NCBI GenBank assembly: GCA_963841695.1
Contig: CAWJDQ010000015.1
Location: 310,001-374,000 of the forward strand
Direction: 5' to 3'
Length of the DNA stretch: 64,000 nucleotides
From: RYN-230 sp963841695
GTDB lineage: Bacteria > Actinomycetota > Actinomycetes > Streptosporangiales > Streptosporangiaceae
The notes beneath the pieces are model-generated. The model was not told the DNA's origin and did not search any database. It saw nothing but the letters and a program-made list of their open reading frames with translations. The translations under genes and the position numbers were made by a program. Positions 34,632-43,033 of this stretch are shown one piece after another (within the stretch, counting starts at the first letter, position 1; each line of letters opens with the position of its first letter).

Positions 34632-35563
34632 GACCGAGCCATGCCGGCCGGTGCGACTCCGGTCAGGCCCGGTGCCGCGCCACCGGGCCCGTACTGGGCC
34701 AGGAACAGTTCCTCGAGCGAGGGCTCACGGCTGAGCAATCCGCGCACGCCGGTACGAGCCAGGGCATCGACGAGTGGCTCGATCGGCCCCTGGACCTCAA
34801 GATGGACACGGCGGCCGTCCACCACGGCTCGCCTCACGCCCGCCACCCCGGTCAGGTCGGGGGGCACGCCATCGAACGTGGCCTCGACGGTCAGCGCCGA
34901 CAGATGCCGCATCTCGGCCAGCGTCCCCATCTCGACCAGGCAACCCTCGCGCAGGATGCCCACCCGGTCACATAGGGCCTCGACCTCACTCAGGATGTGC
35001 GACGACAAGAACACTGTCTGCCCGGCATAGCGCGCCTCGGCCACGCTGTGGCGGAACGCCTGCTCCATAAGCGGGTCGAGCCCGCTGGTGGGCTCGTCGA
35101 GCACGAGCAGGTCAGGGCGCGTCATCATGGCGGCGATGAGCAGTATCTTCTGCTTGTTGCCCTTGGAGTAAGCCCGCACTTTCTTGGACGGGTCGAGATC
35201 GAAGCGCTGGATCAGCTCGTCGCGGTACGCGGTGTCGACCCGGCCCTGGACCCGCCCCAGGAGATGAATCGTCTCGAACCCGGTGAGCGAGGGCCACAGG
35301 CTGGCCTCGCCGGGGACGTACGCGAGCCGCCGGTGCGCCTCGACGGTCTGGCGCTGGCAGTCGAGCCCGAAGATCTCTGCCCGCCCCGCCGTCGGCCGGG
35401 CCAGCCCCAGCAGCAGGCGGATGGTGGTGGTCTTCCCGGCACCGTTAGGCCCCAGGTAACCGACGACCTCGCCCTCGGCGACCTCGAGGTCGAGGCCGAG
35501 CAGGGCATCGGCGGAGCCGTAGCGCTTGGACAGACCCTCGGTGCGGATGGCCGGAGTACCCAT
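34628..35563 (-). CDS. ABC exporter ATP-binding protein, 311 aa
   Basis: ATG 35563 is chosen because family sequence begins there (RTEGLSKRYGSADALLGLDL). Walker A GPNGAGKTT, Q-loop YVPGEASLWPSLTGFE, a degenerate signature (AYSKGNKQKILLIAAM), Walker B LLVLDEPTSGLDP and the switch His in LSSHILSEVE are present. The C-terminal DrrA-like domain is also present. Forms a drug-exporter operon with the permease and is controlled by the divergent TetR gene. Confidence 0.92.
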   Translation of the reverse strand: MGTPAIRTEGLSKRYGSADALLGLDLEVAEGEVVGYLGPNGAGKTTTIRLLLGLARPTAGRAEIFGLDCQRQTVEAHRRLAYVPGEASLWPSLTGFETIHLLGRVQGRVDTAYRDELIQRFDLDPSKKVRAYSKGNKQKILLIAAMMTRPDLLVLDEPTSGLDPLMEQAFRHSVAEARYAGQTVFLSSHILSEVEALCDRVGILREGCLVEMGTLAEMRHLSALTVEATFDGVPPDLTGVAGVRRAVVDGRRVHLEVQGPIEPLVDALARTGVRGLLSREPSLEELFLAQYGPGGAAPGLTGVAPAGMARS

Positions 35564-35648
35564 GAATCCAACTTCCCTAGTTTCCCAGAAGCCCGGGATG
35601 CGCGGGAGCCGGAGCAGCCTTGGCCGGTGGTTCGCGGTGAACCGCGCG

Positions 35649-35717
35649 ATATCGCAACTTTTTGTTGCGATATTGTCAGAGTGACACAGGCCAGCGAGAA
35701 ACGCAACTTGGAGTTGC
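35649..35717. promoter_or_regulatory. Two TetR operator palindromes in the divergent promoter
   Basis: ATATCGCAAC - TTTTT - GTTGCGATAT (35649-35673) is a perfect 10-bp-arm palindrome. GCAACT - TGG - AGTTGC (35703-35717) is a second, shorter one just before the TetR start at 35719. Both share GCAAC/GTTGC half-sites, so one regulator likely binds both and controls the exporter and itself. Confidence 0.8.
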
Positions 35718-35718
35718 A

Positions 35719-36342
35719 ATGACGCCGCAGTCCGCCTCGGCAGGCCGCGCCCGGCCCGTCGGGCGCGGCCCGAAGGTCCGTGCCGCAGTTCTCGCCGCAA
35801 CGCTCGCCGAACTGACCGAGACCGGCTACGCCGCCCTGACCGTCAACAACGTGGCGCGGCGGGCCGGAGTCCACAAGACGACGATCTACCGGCGCTGGAA
35901 GGACCGCGAAGGCCTGGTCGCCGACGCGGTGGCCGATCTCGCCACGACGGCGAAAATGCCCTTCCCCGACACCGGCGACATCGGCACCGATCTTCTCAGG
36001 CTCGCACGGATGACCGTCGCGTTCCTGACCAGCCCGGCGGGCGGGACCGTCGCCGCCGCGTCGATGTCCGATGCCGGCCGGATACCGGAGGTTGCTGGCG
36101 CGAAGCGCCGCTTTTTCGAGGCCCTGTTCCGGCAAGCTGAGCCGGTCGTCTCCGGCGCCATCGCACGCGGCGAGCTTCCCGCCGGCACCGATCCAGCCGA
36201 GCTGGTCAGAACCCTTCTCGCACCGATCTACCTGCGGCTCCTGGTCACCGCCGAGCCGATCGACAGAACCACCGCCGACAACGCCGCCAAGGTGGCGCTC
36301 GCCGCCGCCCGCGCCGGCGCACTCAGGTCAGACCCGGCATAA
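35719..36342 (+). CDS. TetR-family repressor of the exporter, 207 aa
   Basis: ATG 35719 with GGAG five bases upstream. N-terminal TetR DNA-binding domain: KVRAAVLAATLAELTETGYAALTVNNVARRAGVHKTTIYRRWKDREGLV region (about residues 20-65), including the classic GVHKTTIYRRW helix. The ligand-binding half ends with the TetR_C-like LRLLVTAEPIDRTTADNAAK. Divergent from the exporter over paired palindromes; a conventional drug-responsive repressor by context. Confidence 0.92.
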   Translation: MTPQSASAGRARPVGRGPKVRAAVLAATLAELTETGYAALTVNNVARRAGVHKTTIYRRWKDREGLVADAVADLATTAKMPFPDTGDIGTDLLRLARMTVAFLTSPAGGTVAAASMSDAGRIPEVAGAKRRFFEALFRQAEPVVSGAIARGELPAGTDPAELVRTLLAPIYLRLLVTAEPIDRTTADNAAKVALAAARAGALRSDPA

Positions 36343-36441
36343 GGTTCAGCCCGCTGGGTCGTAGCTTCCTGCGAAAAACAACGCGAAGAATTCGGGCATT
36401 GATCTTGCTCTGACCAGCCCGTAGCCTGCCGTCCGTTTGGC

Positions 36442-36606
36442 GCGCTCCAGACCCGATGGGAAGACTCCCTCCGCGCCCGCGTCGCCATCAACCCGCACTC
36501 ACCCGTCCCGTTGCTCGACGAGCTGCTGGCAGCAGAGGTGACCCACCGGAATCAGGCGACACCGGAAGGCAGGGAGAAGATGATCTGCCAAATTCCTCCC
36601 ATTTGA
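36442..36606 (+). pseudogene. Integrase C-terminal fragment (relic of a second element)
   Basis: The 54 codons ALQTRWEDSLRAR, INPHSP, LLDELLAAEVT then GREKMICQIPPI and stop closely match the corresponding stretch of the intact integrase at about 52,066-52,225. Everything upstream of the Ala-Leu-Gln-Thr is missing, and no att core follows. This is the scar of a related integrase, marking an internal boundary: the element probably formed by accretion of two relatives. Confidence 0.85.
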
Positions 36607-36794
36607 TCAAGGACAGCACCATGCCTGGCGACCGCCTTGATCAGCTGACCGGGTCGGCATGGCTACCGGACCCGCCGAAGAGTCCTCGGTTTTGCTCGGT
36701 AGCCCTGGCTACAGCGAGCCATCGATGAGGTGGGCAATCGACGGCTCAGGCGTTACTTCTTTACATCCAACGCCACATATGTATGCTTGAGTCG
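36607..36794. other. Intergenic stretch between integrase scar and QueC-like cassette
   Basis: No gene seen. Contains CTCGGTAGCCCTGGCTACAG (about 36,697-36,716), a gapped inverted repeat (GTAGCC/GGCTAC), possibly a terminator or a remnant of att DNA. Confidence 0.35.
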
Positions 36795-36819
36795 TTGACA
36801 CTGTCAAGGGGAGGTTGCC
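36795..36819 (+). promoter_or_regulatory. TTGACA-C-TGTCAA operator and strong ribosome-binding site
   Basis: TTGACA and TGTCAA (36795-36807) form a perfect inverted repeat around a single C. It is followed at once by GGGGAGG and, after a short spacer, by ATG 36820. Binding here would block translation initiation or transcription of the whole cassette. The HTH domain of the XRE-ImmA protein in the same operon is the obvious candidate repressor. Confidence 0.55.
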
Positions 36820-37407
36820 ATGCCTGACGATGACCGATTCCCCGGATACCTCTCGCCCGCGTGGCGAAAGGTGCTTCGCTGCCTGCAAGGACACGATCCG
36901 GCCGATCGCGTGGGTGACGCCGTCACGAAGGCGGTAGCCGCCACGATCAGGACCATTCACGGGATCCCGTCGTTGACAAGCCTCGCCGAGAAGATGCGCG
37001 AGGCTGCATCGAGGGGAGACTCGGTTCGCTTCGACCCCCCGGCAGGTCGCGAGCATGTGCCAACGAAAATCGCCGAGCGGGCGGCCGCAACTCTGGCCAT
37101 GACCATGCAGCGCGAGCTTGCCCTCGTCTCACCTGCCGACGCCACCCTGCTGCTCGCCCGACGAGTCGTTATGGACCTCGCCTACCACTACGGATTCGAT
37201 CGGATGGTCCAGGCATTGCCGCAACAGTCCTACAGGTATGGCGATCTTCGAGCAGTGATGACCGCTGCGCTGGCCGGGGACCCGATGGCTAAGCTAGCCG
37301 CCCGATTTGCCTCTCGACCGACAGGTGAAGGACTGCGGGCACCGGCGAGGCGAGGGCAAAAGCGCGCGCTGGCAGATCTGCTCGACACGGATCTGGACTC
37401 GCTATGA
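36820..37407 (+). CDS. Unknown protein, 195 aa, first gene of QueC-like cassette
   Basis: I do not recognise it. Strong ribosome-binding site (GGGGAGG). A mostly helical, soluble protein with TKIAERAAATLAMTMQRELALV, a hydrophobic stretch (ADATLLLARRVVMDLAYHYG), and a basic C-terminus (RRGQKRALADLLDTDLDSL). Its stop overlaps the start of the QueC-like gene (ATGACG), so translation is coupled and the products probably act together. Confidence 0.75.
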   Translation: MPDDDRFPGYLSPAWRKVLRCLQGHDPADRVGDAVTKAVAATIRTIHGIPSLTSLAEKMREAASRGDSVRFDPPAGREHVPTKIAERAAATLAMTMQRELALVSPADATLLLARRVVMDLAYHYGFDRMVQALPQQSYRYGDLRAVMTAALAGDPMAKLAARFASRPTGEGLRAPARRGQKRALADLLDTDLDSL

Positions 37408-38762
37408 CGTCGGCAGATGACGAAGATCACACCGCTATGTACCGCTCAGGCTGGTTCCGGATTCCAGGGAGTGAGCGGCGCCTTCTCCGGCTGGGTTACG
37501 AGGCTCAACTGGATGGCCGTGCAGTAATTGGCCGACTTTCACGTGATCTTCCGCCCGTGGCGGCGGATCTGCTGGAGCTCGCGGCCATGGTTTATGCTGC
37601 TGACCGGCTAGTGCCACGTCCAAGCGAGCGCGAACGCTCGGACGGATCTGGCTGGGGACGGCAACTCTGGCTACACGTCCCCGTCCGTAATCCAAGTCTG
37701 TGGAACTCGGTTACTGAGCAGCTGACTGGCCTCCTGGGATGGCTCACGGACGATGTGTGGACCATCGAATTTTCTCAGCTCGCCCATGATGCGGGGCCGC
37801 TCGACAATCGGCAGGGGTTCCTTTTCAATACCGTTCCGCGCGGCTCGCCTCTCGCCTTGTTCTCTGGCGGCCTTGATTCCGCTCTTGGTCTCGCCCAGGA
37901 TCTGAGGAGTTCCGACGCGGTCGCCGTCAGTGTGCACACCAACAACCGAATGAAGGCAGCCCAGCGTCGGGTTGTCCGCGCTCTCGACGGTGGCACAAGC
38001 ACCTCGTGCGTGCAGCTCCAGTACCGCGTATCGCTGCGGGAGCCTGAGCGCGAGAATAGCCAGCGGACCAGAGGCCTGCTATTCCTAGCGACGGGCATTG
38101 CCACGGCATGGACACTCGGCCAGGACCGGCTGCGCGTATACGAGAACGGGATCGGGGCGATCAACCTGCCTTACTTGCGATCACAGGAAGGGTCGCAAGC
38201 AACGAGGTCGATGCATCCGCGGACGCTGCGAATGGCGGAGGGCCTTGCGTCGGCGCTCAGCGGCCGATCGTTCCAGATCGAGGCACCGTATCTGCTCTTG
38301 ACAAAAGCGGAGGCAGTCCGCGCGGTCCCAGAGATGAGGCTTCACTCATTGCTGCTGCGGTCTCGTGCGACACTGCTTTCGCGGCGAGGGTGGCCGGTGC
38401 TGCGCAATGCGGTGCCTGCACATCATGTCTGCTGCGACGCCAGGCCCTCATAGCGGGAGGACGTAGCGACGCCGACGAGGTGACCCGGTACCGAACTCGC
38501 TCGCCAGCTGGGACAAGCTCACTGGCCGCGATGACCTGGCAGCTCGAACGCCTTCGCGACTGCCTCAATACGGCGGATCAGTGGCAGGGCATAGTGTCAG
38601 AGTTTCCGCCCATTATGGATGTCGAGACGTATTGCCCCAGCTCAGCTGACCAGGCTCTACGGTGCGTACGTCCGGGAGTGGGGAGCATTGGATCTTGCTT
38701 CGTTCGGGCTCAGAGGCGACAGATCGGCGGCGTTATGCGAGACGAAGAGCGACCAGAGGTAG
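37404..38762 (+). CDS. QueC-like PP-loop protein, with two compensating frameshifts
   Basis: After a novel N-terminal domain of about 150 residues comes the PP-loop ALFSGGLDSALGLAQDL (residues 151-167). QueC-like elements follow: RTRGLLFLATGIATAW, VYENGIGAINLPYL and LLLTKAEAVRAVPE. The next part, with the zinc knuckle AAQCGACTSCLLRRQALIAGG, is in another frame, and the end (QLTRLYGAYVREWGAL then ETKSDQR) returns to the first frame with a stop at 38762. One base missing near 38,330 and one extra near 38,630 explain this; net length stays a multiple of three (about 452 aa). QueC activates a carboxylate with ATP to make 7-cyano-7-deazaguanine; QueC-like proteins recur in anti-phage systems (Qat, type IV CBASS). 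Confidence 0.75.
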
Positions 38763-39946
38763 AAACCGGCGACGGTCCGCTTGGTTCCCGGCTGCGCGCT
38801 GCCAGGGAGGCACGCGGGCTGACCCAGGCTCAGGCCGCCGCGGAGCTGAAAGTCAGCCGGCCCTTGCTCATCGCCATGGAGAAGGGTAGCCGCGAGGTCC
38901 AGCCCGCCGAACTGGTCAGTTTGGCCAGGCTTTATGACCGGCCGGTCAGCGAGCTGCTGCGACCGACGGCACCGCCAGTAGCTATCGGGGCCCGGTTCCG
39001 CGCTGCTCTTGCCTCGGCACCTGAGACGGACGATCTGCCGCAGCTGATCGCGCGCCTAGAGGAACTCGCGGATAACTATCTCGACTTGCTGCGCCGTGCC
39101 GGGGCCGGACCGCCCGGACAGTATCCGCCGGTCCGGCGGATCGATCATCTCGAACCTGCTCAGGCAGCGGAGGACTTGGCAACAGAGGAGCGCAACCGGC
39201 TGGGTATCGGCGATGGTCCTATCCAGCGGCTTCGTGAGATTCTTGAGGTCGATGCGGGACTTCGGATCTTCATCGAGCCTTTGCCTTCCAGGGTGGCCGG
39301 TCTCTTTGTCTATGTAGAGCCGTTGGGCGGCTGCGTTGCCCTGAATGCTCGTCATCCGGCCGAGCGCCGTCGCTGGACCCTGGCCCACGAGTACGCGCAC
39401 TTCCTGGTCTCGCGTGAGCGGGCCGAGGTCACGCTCGTCGGTCACCGGCGTCAGCCACCGGAAACCGAGCGATTCGCGGATGCGTTCGCGGCTAACTTCC
39501 TCATGCCTCGTACTGGGCTACTTCGCCGCTTCAATGAGCTGAAGCGAAGCAGAGAAGGTCAGGTCACGGCGGCGGCGCTTGTCCAGCTGGCCCATGCCTA
39601 CCAGGTCTCGGTCCAGGCCCTTACGCTCCGGCTGGAAGATTTGCGACTAGTTCGCCCAGGAACCTGGGAGAGGGTACGGGATAACAACTTCCAGCCGCGA
39701 GCTGCCGCGCAGCTGCTGGGCCTGGAGGCCGGCGAAGAGCAGGCGGCCGATTCGCTGCCGTTTCATTACCGAATCCTGGCCACCCAGCTCTATGCCGATG
39801 GAGAGATCACCGAGTCTCAGCTCGCCCGGTATCTCGGTACGGACATCGTCGGGGCGCGACGGGTCTACCAGCGGCTGACCGAGACTCGCGACGTGTCAGA
39901 CGACGGGGCATCCCAGATCGTCGATCTGGCCGAGGCGTTGGGGTGA
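38735..39946 (+). CDS. XRE regulator - ImmA/IrrE metallopeptidase, 403 aa
   Basis: From ATG 38735: an XRE helix-turn-helix at residues 15-75 (LRAAREARGLTQAQAAAELK, then LLIAMEKGSREV). An ImmA/IrrE peptidase follows with zinc motif TLAHEYAHFLVSRERAE (HEYAH, His218/Glu219/His222), downstream AFAANFLMP (third-ligand region), and a C-terminal helical domain. Such proteins cleave or inactivate a repressor or antitoxin on a signal. Overlaps the end of the QueC-like gene by 28 bases and is followed 4 bases after its stop by the PIN-like gene. Probably senses damage or infection and regulates the cassette. Confidence 0.85.
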   Translation: MRDEERPEVETGDGPLGSRLRAAREARGLTQAQAAAELKVSRPLLIAMEKGSREVQPAELVSLARLYDRPVSELLRPTAPPVAIGARFRAALASAPETDDLPQLIARLEELADNYLDLLRRAGAGPPGQYPPVRRIDHLEPAQAAEDLATEERNRLGIGDGPIQRLREILEVDAGLRIFIEPLPSRVAGLFVYVEPLGGCVALNARHPAERRRWTLAHEYAHFLVSRERAEVTLVGHRRQPPETERFADAFAANFLMPRTGLLRRFNELKRSREGQVTAAALVQLAHAYQVSVQALTLRLEDLRLVRPGTWERVRDNNFQPRAAAQLLGLEAGEEQAADSLPFHYRILATQLYADGEITESQLARYLGTDIVGARRVYQRLTETRDVSDDGASQIVDLAEALG

Positions 39947-39950
39947 CAAA

Positions 39951-40493
39951 GTGCCGCGCCGCAAACTCCTTCTCGACGCATGTGTAGCCATCAACCTTGC
40001 CGCGGCCGGCAGGCTGAACGAGATCGCCGACGCGCTGCAAGTGACCTTCATCATCGCCGCGCAGGCCGCTTCCGAGGCTGGATATCTTCGCGACATCATC
40101 AAGGGCACGACCGTGTTGACGCCTATCAACCTTGATCAATTCATATCGAGTGAGACCCTGGAGATCCGCGAGCTCGCACTTTCAGAACTGACGCTGTACT
40201 TGGAGCTCGCGTCGATCGTGGACGATGGTGAGGCCGCCACGATCGCGCTGGCCATTCATCAGCGTATCGACCTAGCCACCGACGACCGCCGGGCGCGACG
40301 ACTCTGTACGGAGCGACGCCTGGGCGAGCCCGAACGGACCGTGGCGTTGCTGCATGCATATGCTGAGGCCGCGCGGCTAAACAACGATGAACTCCGACAG
40401 ATGCTCATCCGGGTACGTGACCGGGCTAGCTTCCTACCCACTCGCTCGGACCCTCATCTAAAGTGGTGGAACGACCATATCCGTGATACCTAA
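39951..40493 (+). CDS. PIN-like nuclease, 180 aa
   Basis: From GTG 39951 the fold follows the PIN pattern: N-terminal LLLDACVAINL (Asp9), central IVDDGEAATIALAI (Asp91/Glu94) and LATDDRRARRLC (Asp111/112). These acidic residues form the metal site of PIN ribonucleases. PIN proteins paired with HTH-ImmA/IrrE genes are a recurring toxin-like arrangement. Last gene of the four-gene cassette. Likely effector: RNA cleavage leading to growth arrest; not shown. Confidence 0.75.
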   Translation: MPRRKLLLDACVAINLAAAGRLNEIADALQVTFIIAAQAASEAGYLRDIIKGTTVLTPINLDQFISSETLEIRELALSELTLYLELASIVDDGEAATIALAIHQRIDLATDDRRARRLCTERRLGEPERTVALLHAYAEAARLNNDELRQMLIRVRDRASFLPTRSDPHLKWWNDHIRDT

Positions 40494-40645
40494 GCGCTCG
40501 TCACGGGAGAACAAGTAGCCCAGCGCGATGAATCTCATTTAAACCAGGCTGGAGCTAGGGGTTTCTGATAGTGCGACCTTATATAGAGAGCAGTAGCGTT
40601 TAGAGTTTGCTCCGACAGGCCGCCACAAAGGCTACTCCGGCGTGG

Positions 40646-42232
40646 TCAAGTCTGCTTTTTTCTGAAACCGCGATCTAGGATACGGGCTGGTATCTCATTC
40701 TGCTGGCAGAGAGACAGGAGACCACTGCCGTCGATCAGATTGAGTGGCTTGCCGCCGGCGAACTTGTAACTGTCTGGACCGTAGCCGGAGGTGGTTATCA
40801 TGATTCCCTTGGTGGCGCCCTCGTGTTGCACTGTGCCCCAGAGGTCGCGTACATGCGTTGGCTGCACCGTCCGGGTGTAGAGCTTGGCCTGGACGATGAA
40901 CTTCCCACCAGTGATCGGATGAGGATCGTAGGCAACGCAATCGATTCCGCCGTCGCCGCTGGCCTGGTACAGCTTGGTATCGAAGCCCATCTTGGCGAAA
41001 AGGTTCTGGATGAAGCTTTCAAACTCCTTTGGACTGTAGTCGAGTAGGTTGGGCCTCTTGTCGATGTCGGAGATGACGTCAACTGGCTCTACGATCCGCG
41101 GATCAGCCATGCTGTATGGCATGACCGGCTCAACAGGGATCAGCTCGTCAGGATGTGGAGAGACGTCGGCAAAGAAGTACTTGCGGACGCATTCGACTGG
41201 CTTGAACTTGGGCTCATCAAGCACAAGCCGTGTGAATTGCTCCCGGGTAGCCCGCAGCGTTATGAGGTGAGGCTGGATCTTTTGGCCCGTCAGCGGGTCA
41301 ACGGCGTGGACGCGACCGTTGAATACGACGGTGCTGACTGTGTCTTCAGAGGTGGCGTCGAAGATCTCGCGAACTGTTCGAAGCGCTATCTGGGCGATAA
41401 CGCTCTGGTAGAGCTTCCTCGACTCTGCTAGCGGCCGGGCCGTTGGCTCAACCGCCTTGTGGATCTTCACGTGGCGGAACGCCTTCTCGCCTGGGACGAC
41501 TTCGACCGAGGGGAGATACCACTCCACGGCCAGCAGTGAAGATTCAGGCACGTAACCGGCGCTGCGTTCCGCCGGGAATCCTGCTGGATAGGGCGAGCGA
41601 TCCAGAACCATCTGAACGTACTGGCTGACCGCAAAGCGGTCCATATCGCGGAGGCCCACAGCCATCTGCTCGATTTGAGCGTTGTGCTGAGCGACCTCAC
41701 GTTCCGCTTCGGCGACTTGGCCTTCATGCTTCCGACGCGCTATGACTACCTGCCTGCGCCGTTCGACCTCGCGGCGCTGATGATCTTGCTCGGCCTGCCG
41801 AAACGCTTCCTGGGCCATGTCTACGGCAGCTTCGTAGCGCTGCTGGCCACCGAGCATGCGGCGGATACCTCGCGGCGGTTCGGGCTCAAAGTCCACCCAC
41901 TCAGGAGGCGGCAGAGGGACCCTCAGTTGGCCAAGGTCAAGGGGAGGGACGGTCACGCGGCGCCGTAGAGAGTCGATGTTGATCCGGGGATCTCGGGGGA
42001 GTGACGATTGCAGCACACCCTCGAGTTCTGCTACCCGACGCTCGATGGCGCGGGTCTTGGCTGCTGCTTCCTTCTCTCTGGCCGCCGCCTCCTGCGCCGC
42101 ACGCTCGCGCTCACGAGTCTTGCGCTGCTGCTCTCTTAACCGCGCCGCCTGTTCCTCGGCTCGCTGCTGCGCTCGACGCTCCCTCTCCCAGTCCCGAAAC
42201 GATCCTGACGAACCCGAACCACGCGTCATCAC
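40646..42232 (-). CDS. Mrr-type restriction endonuclease with coiled-coil N-terminus, 528 aa
   Basis: Residues about 12-75 are an Arg/Glu/Ala coiled coil (RAEEQAARLREQQRKTRERE). A second helical stretch lies near 130-200. The C-terminal 120 residues form the Mrr_cat fold: EFESFIQNLFAKMGFDTKLY, ASGDGGIDCVAYD (catalytic Asp) and KFIVQAKLYTRTV (QxK). It then ends with TSGYGPDSYKFAGGKPLNLIDG. Mrr enzymes cut modified DNA (type IV restriction). It faces the QueC-like cassette across 150 bp. The middle region is unassigned. Confidence 0.85.
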   Translation of the reverse strand: MMTRGSGSSGSFRDWERERRAQQRAEEQAARLREQQRKTRERERAAQEAAAREKEAAAKTRAIERRVAELEGVLQSSLPRDPRINIDSLRRRVTVPPLDLGQLRVPLPPPEWVDFEPEPPRGIRRMLGGQQRYEAAVDMAQEAFRQAEQDHQRREVERRRQVVIARRKHEGQVAEAEREVAQHNAQIEQMAVGLRDMDRFAVSQYVQMVLDRSPYPAGFPAERSAGYVPESSLLAVEWYLPSVEVVPGEKAFRHVKIHKAVEPTARPLAESRKLYQSVIAQIALRTVREIFDATSEDTVSTVVFNGRVHAVDPLTGQKIQPHLITLRATREQFTRLVLDEPKFKPVECVRKYFFADVSPHPDELIPVEPVMPYSMADPRIVEPVDVISDIDKRPNLLDYSPKEFESFIQNLFAKMGFDTKLYQASGDGGIDCVAYDPHPITGGKFIVQAKLYTRTVQPTHVRDLWGTVQHEGATKGIMITTSGYGPDSYKFAGGKPLNLIDGSGLLSLCQQNEIPARILDRGFRKKQT

Positions 42233-42481
42233 ACACCCGCTGACGATTGGCAGCTAGCCCTTGGGGGGAACGTAACTCGCATAGTCGTTCCTGGCAAGAG
42301 ACGCAAGGTTCTAGCGGAGAACAGCGCCAACTGTCCTGAACATAGCCAGACCTCACCGAGCCAAGTCTTGACTCTATCAGCTTGAATCTAAGTCACTCAA
42401 TTCACCTAGAGAAAGATACTCATCTAATAGATCAGGCGGCAGACGAAGGAGCAAGATATAGCCTAACGTTCAGCTAGCTCT
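42233..42481. other. AT-richer intergenic DNA left of candidate oriT
   Basis: No gene seen. 42,360-42,470 is markedly AT-richer than its surroundings, as expected for an origin-of-transfer or promoter region. Confidence 0.35.
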
Positions 42482-42555
42482 GGACCGGCGCGGTCCGTCA
42501 TTGCACAATGGCCATGCCAGCTGTCATATGAAGGTTCCAGCCTAATGATGACAGC
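42482..42555. promoter_or_regulatory. Candidate origin of transfer (oriT) upstream of mobC
   Basis: Three inverted repeats in 75 bp: GGACCG-GCG-CGGTCC (42482-42496), CATTG-CA-CAATG (42499-42510), and GCTGTCAT (42520-42527) with ATGACAGC (42548-42555). They lie 56 bases before mobC, the usual place for oriT in MobC/MobA elements. The nic site cannot be fixed from sequence alone. Confidence 0.5.
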
Positions 42556-42610
42556 CAATAAATGGCAGTAAGAGCAAAGCGGCGGCAGGCAACGGGACGG
42601 CACAGGAGTC

Positions 42611-43033
42611 ATGGACAGCAGGCAGCACATTTCGTCAACGCCGAGCGCACGGCCACGGCGCAGGTCCCGCCAGGAGGTGAAGCGCCCGCGCACGGTGCGG
42701 TTCGATCTCAGCGAGGAAGAATTCGCCGAGGTCGGAGCGGCCGCTCAGCGAGCCGGGCTGGCCAAGGGCGCGTACGCGGCACGGATCGTGCTGGCCGCCG
42801 CCCGCAGTGGCACAAGCCCGGGCGAGTTCCCGCTGCGGGAGGCGCTGGGCGAATTCATGCGGGCCGCGGGACTGGTCCGGCGCATCGGTGTCAACCTCAA
42901 CCAGGCCGTTGCCAAGCTGAACGCGACCGGCCAGCGCAGCGGCGACCTCCTCCCGTACGCGGCGGAGAGCATCCGCCGAGCACGACTCCTCGACCAGGCC
43001 GCCGAGGAAGTGCGGAAACGGATCCGGCAATGA
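42611..43033 (+). CDS. mobC: MobC-like relaxosome accessory protein, 140 aa
   Basis: An N-terminal ribbon-helix-helix-like strand and helix (RPRTVRFDLSEEEFAEVGAAA) is followed by the MobC signature GLVRRIGVNLNQAVAKLNATG. These proteins bind oriT and recruit the relaxase. The stop overlaps the relaxase ATG (ATGA at 43030-43033). Confidence 0.88.
   Translation: MDSRQHISSTPSARPRRRSRQEVKRPRTVRFDLSEEEFAEVGAAAQRAGLAKGAYAARIVLAAARSGTSPGEFPLREALGEFMRAAGLVRRIGVNLNQAVAKLNATGQRSGDLLPYAAESIRRARLLDQAAEEVRKRIRQ

Noticed and set aside
38108..38734. A long N-terminal extension of the XRE-ImmA/IrrE protein
   Set aside because: The open frame upstream of ATG 38735 is out-of-frame and displaced QueC-like sequence, including its zinc knuckle; the XRE domain starts normally at 38735.
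36820..38762. A queuosine/archaeosine-type 7-deazaguanine DNA modification operon
   Set aside because: No queD, queE, TGT/DpdA or DNA-modification partner genes lie nearby; only one QueC-like gene with a large extra domain is present.
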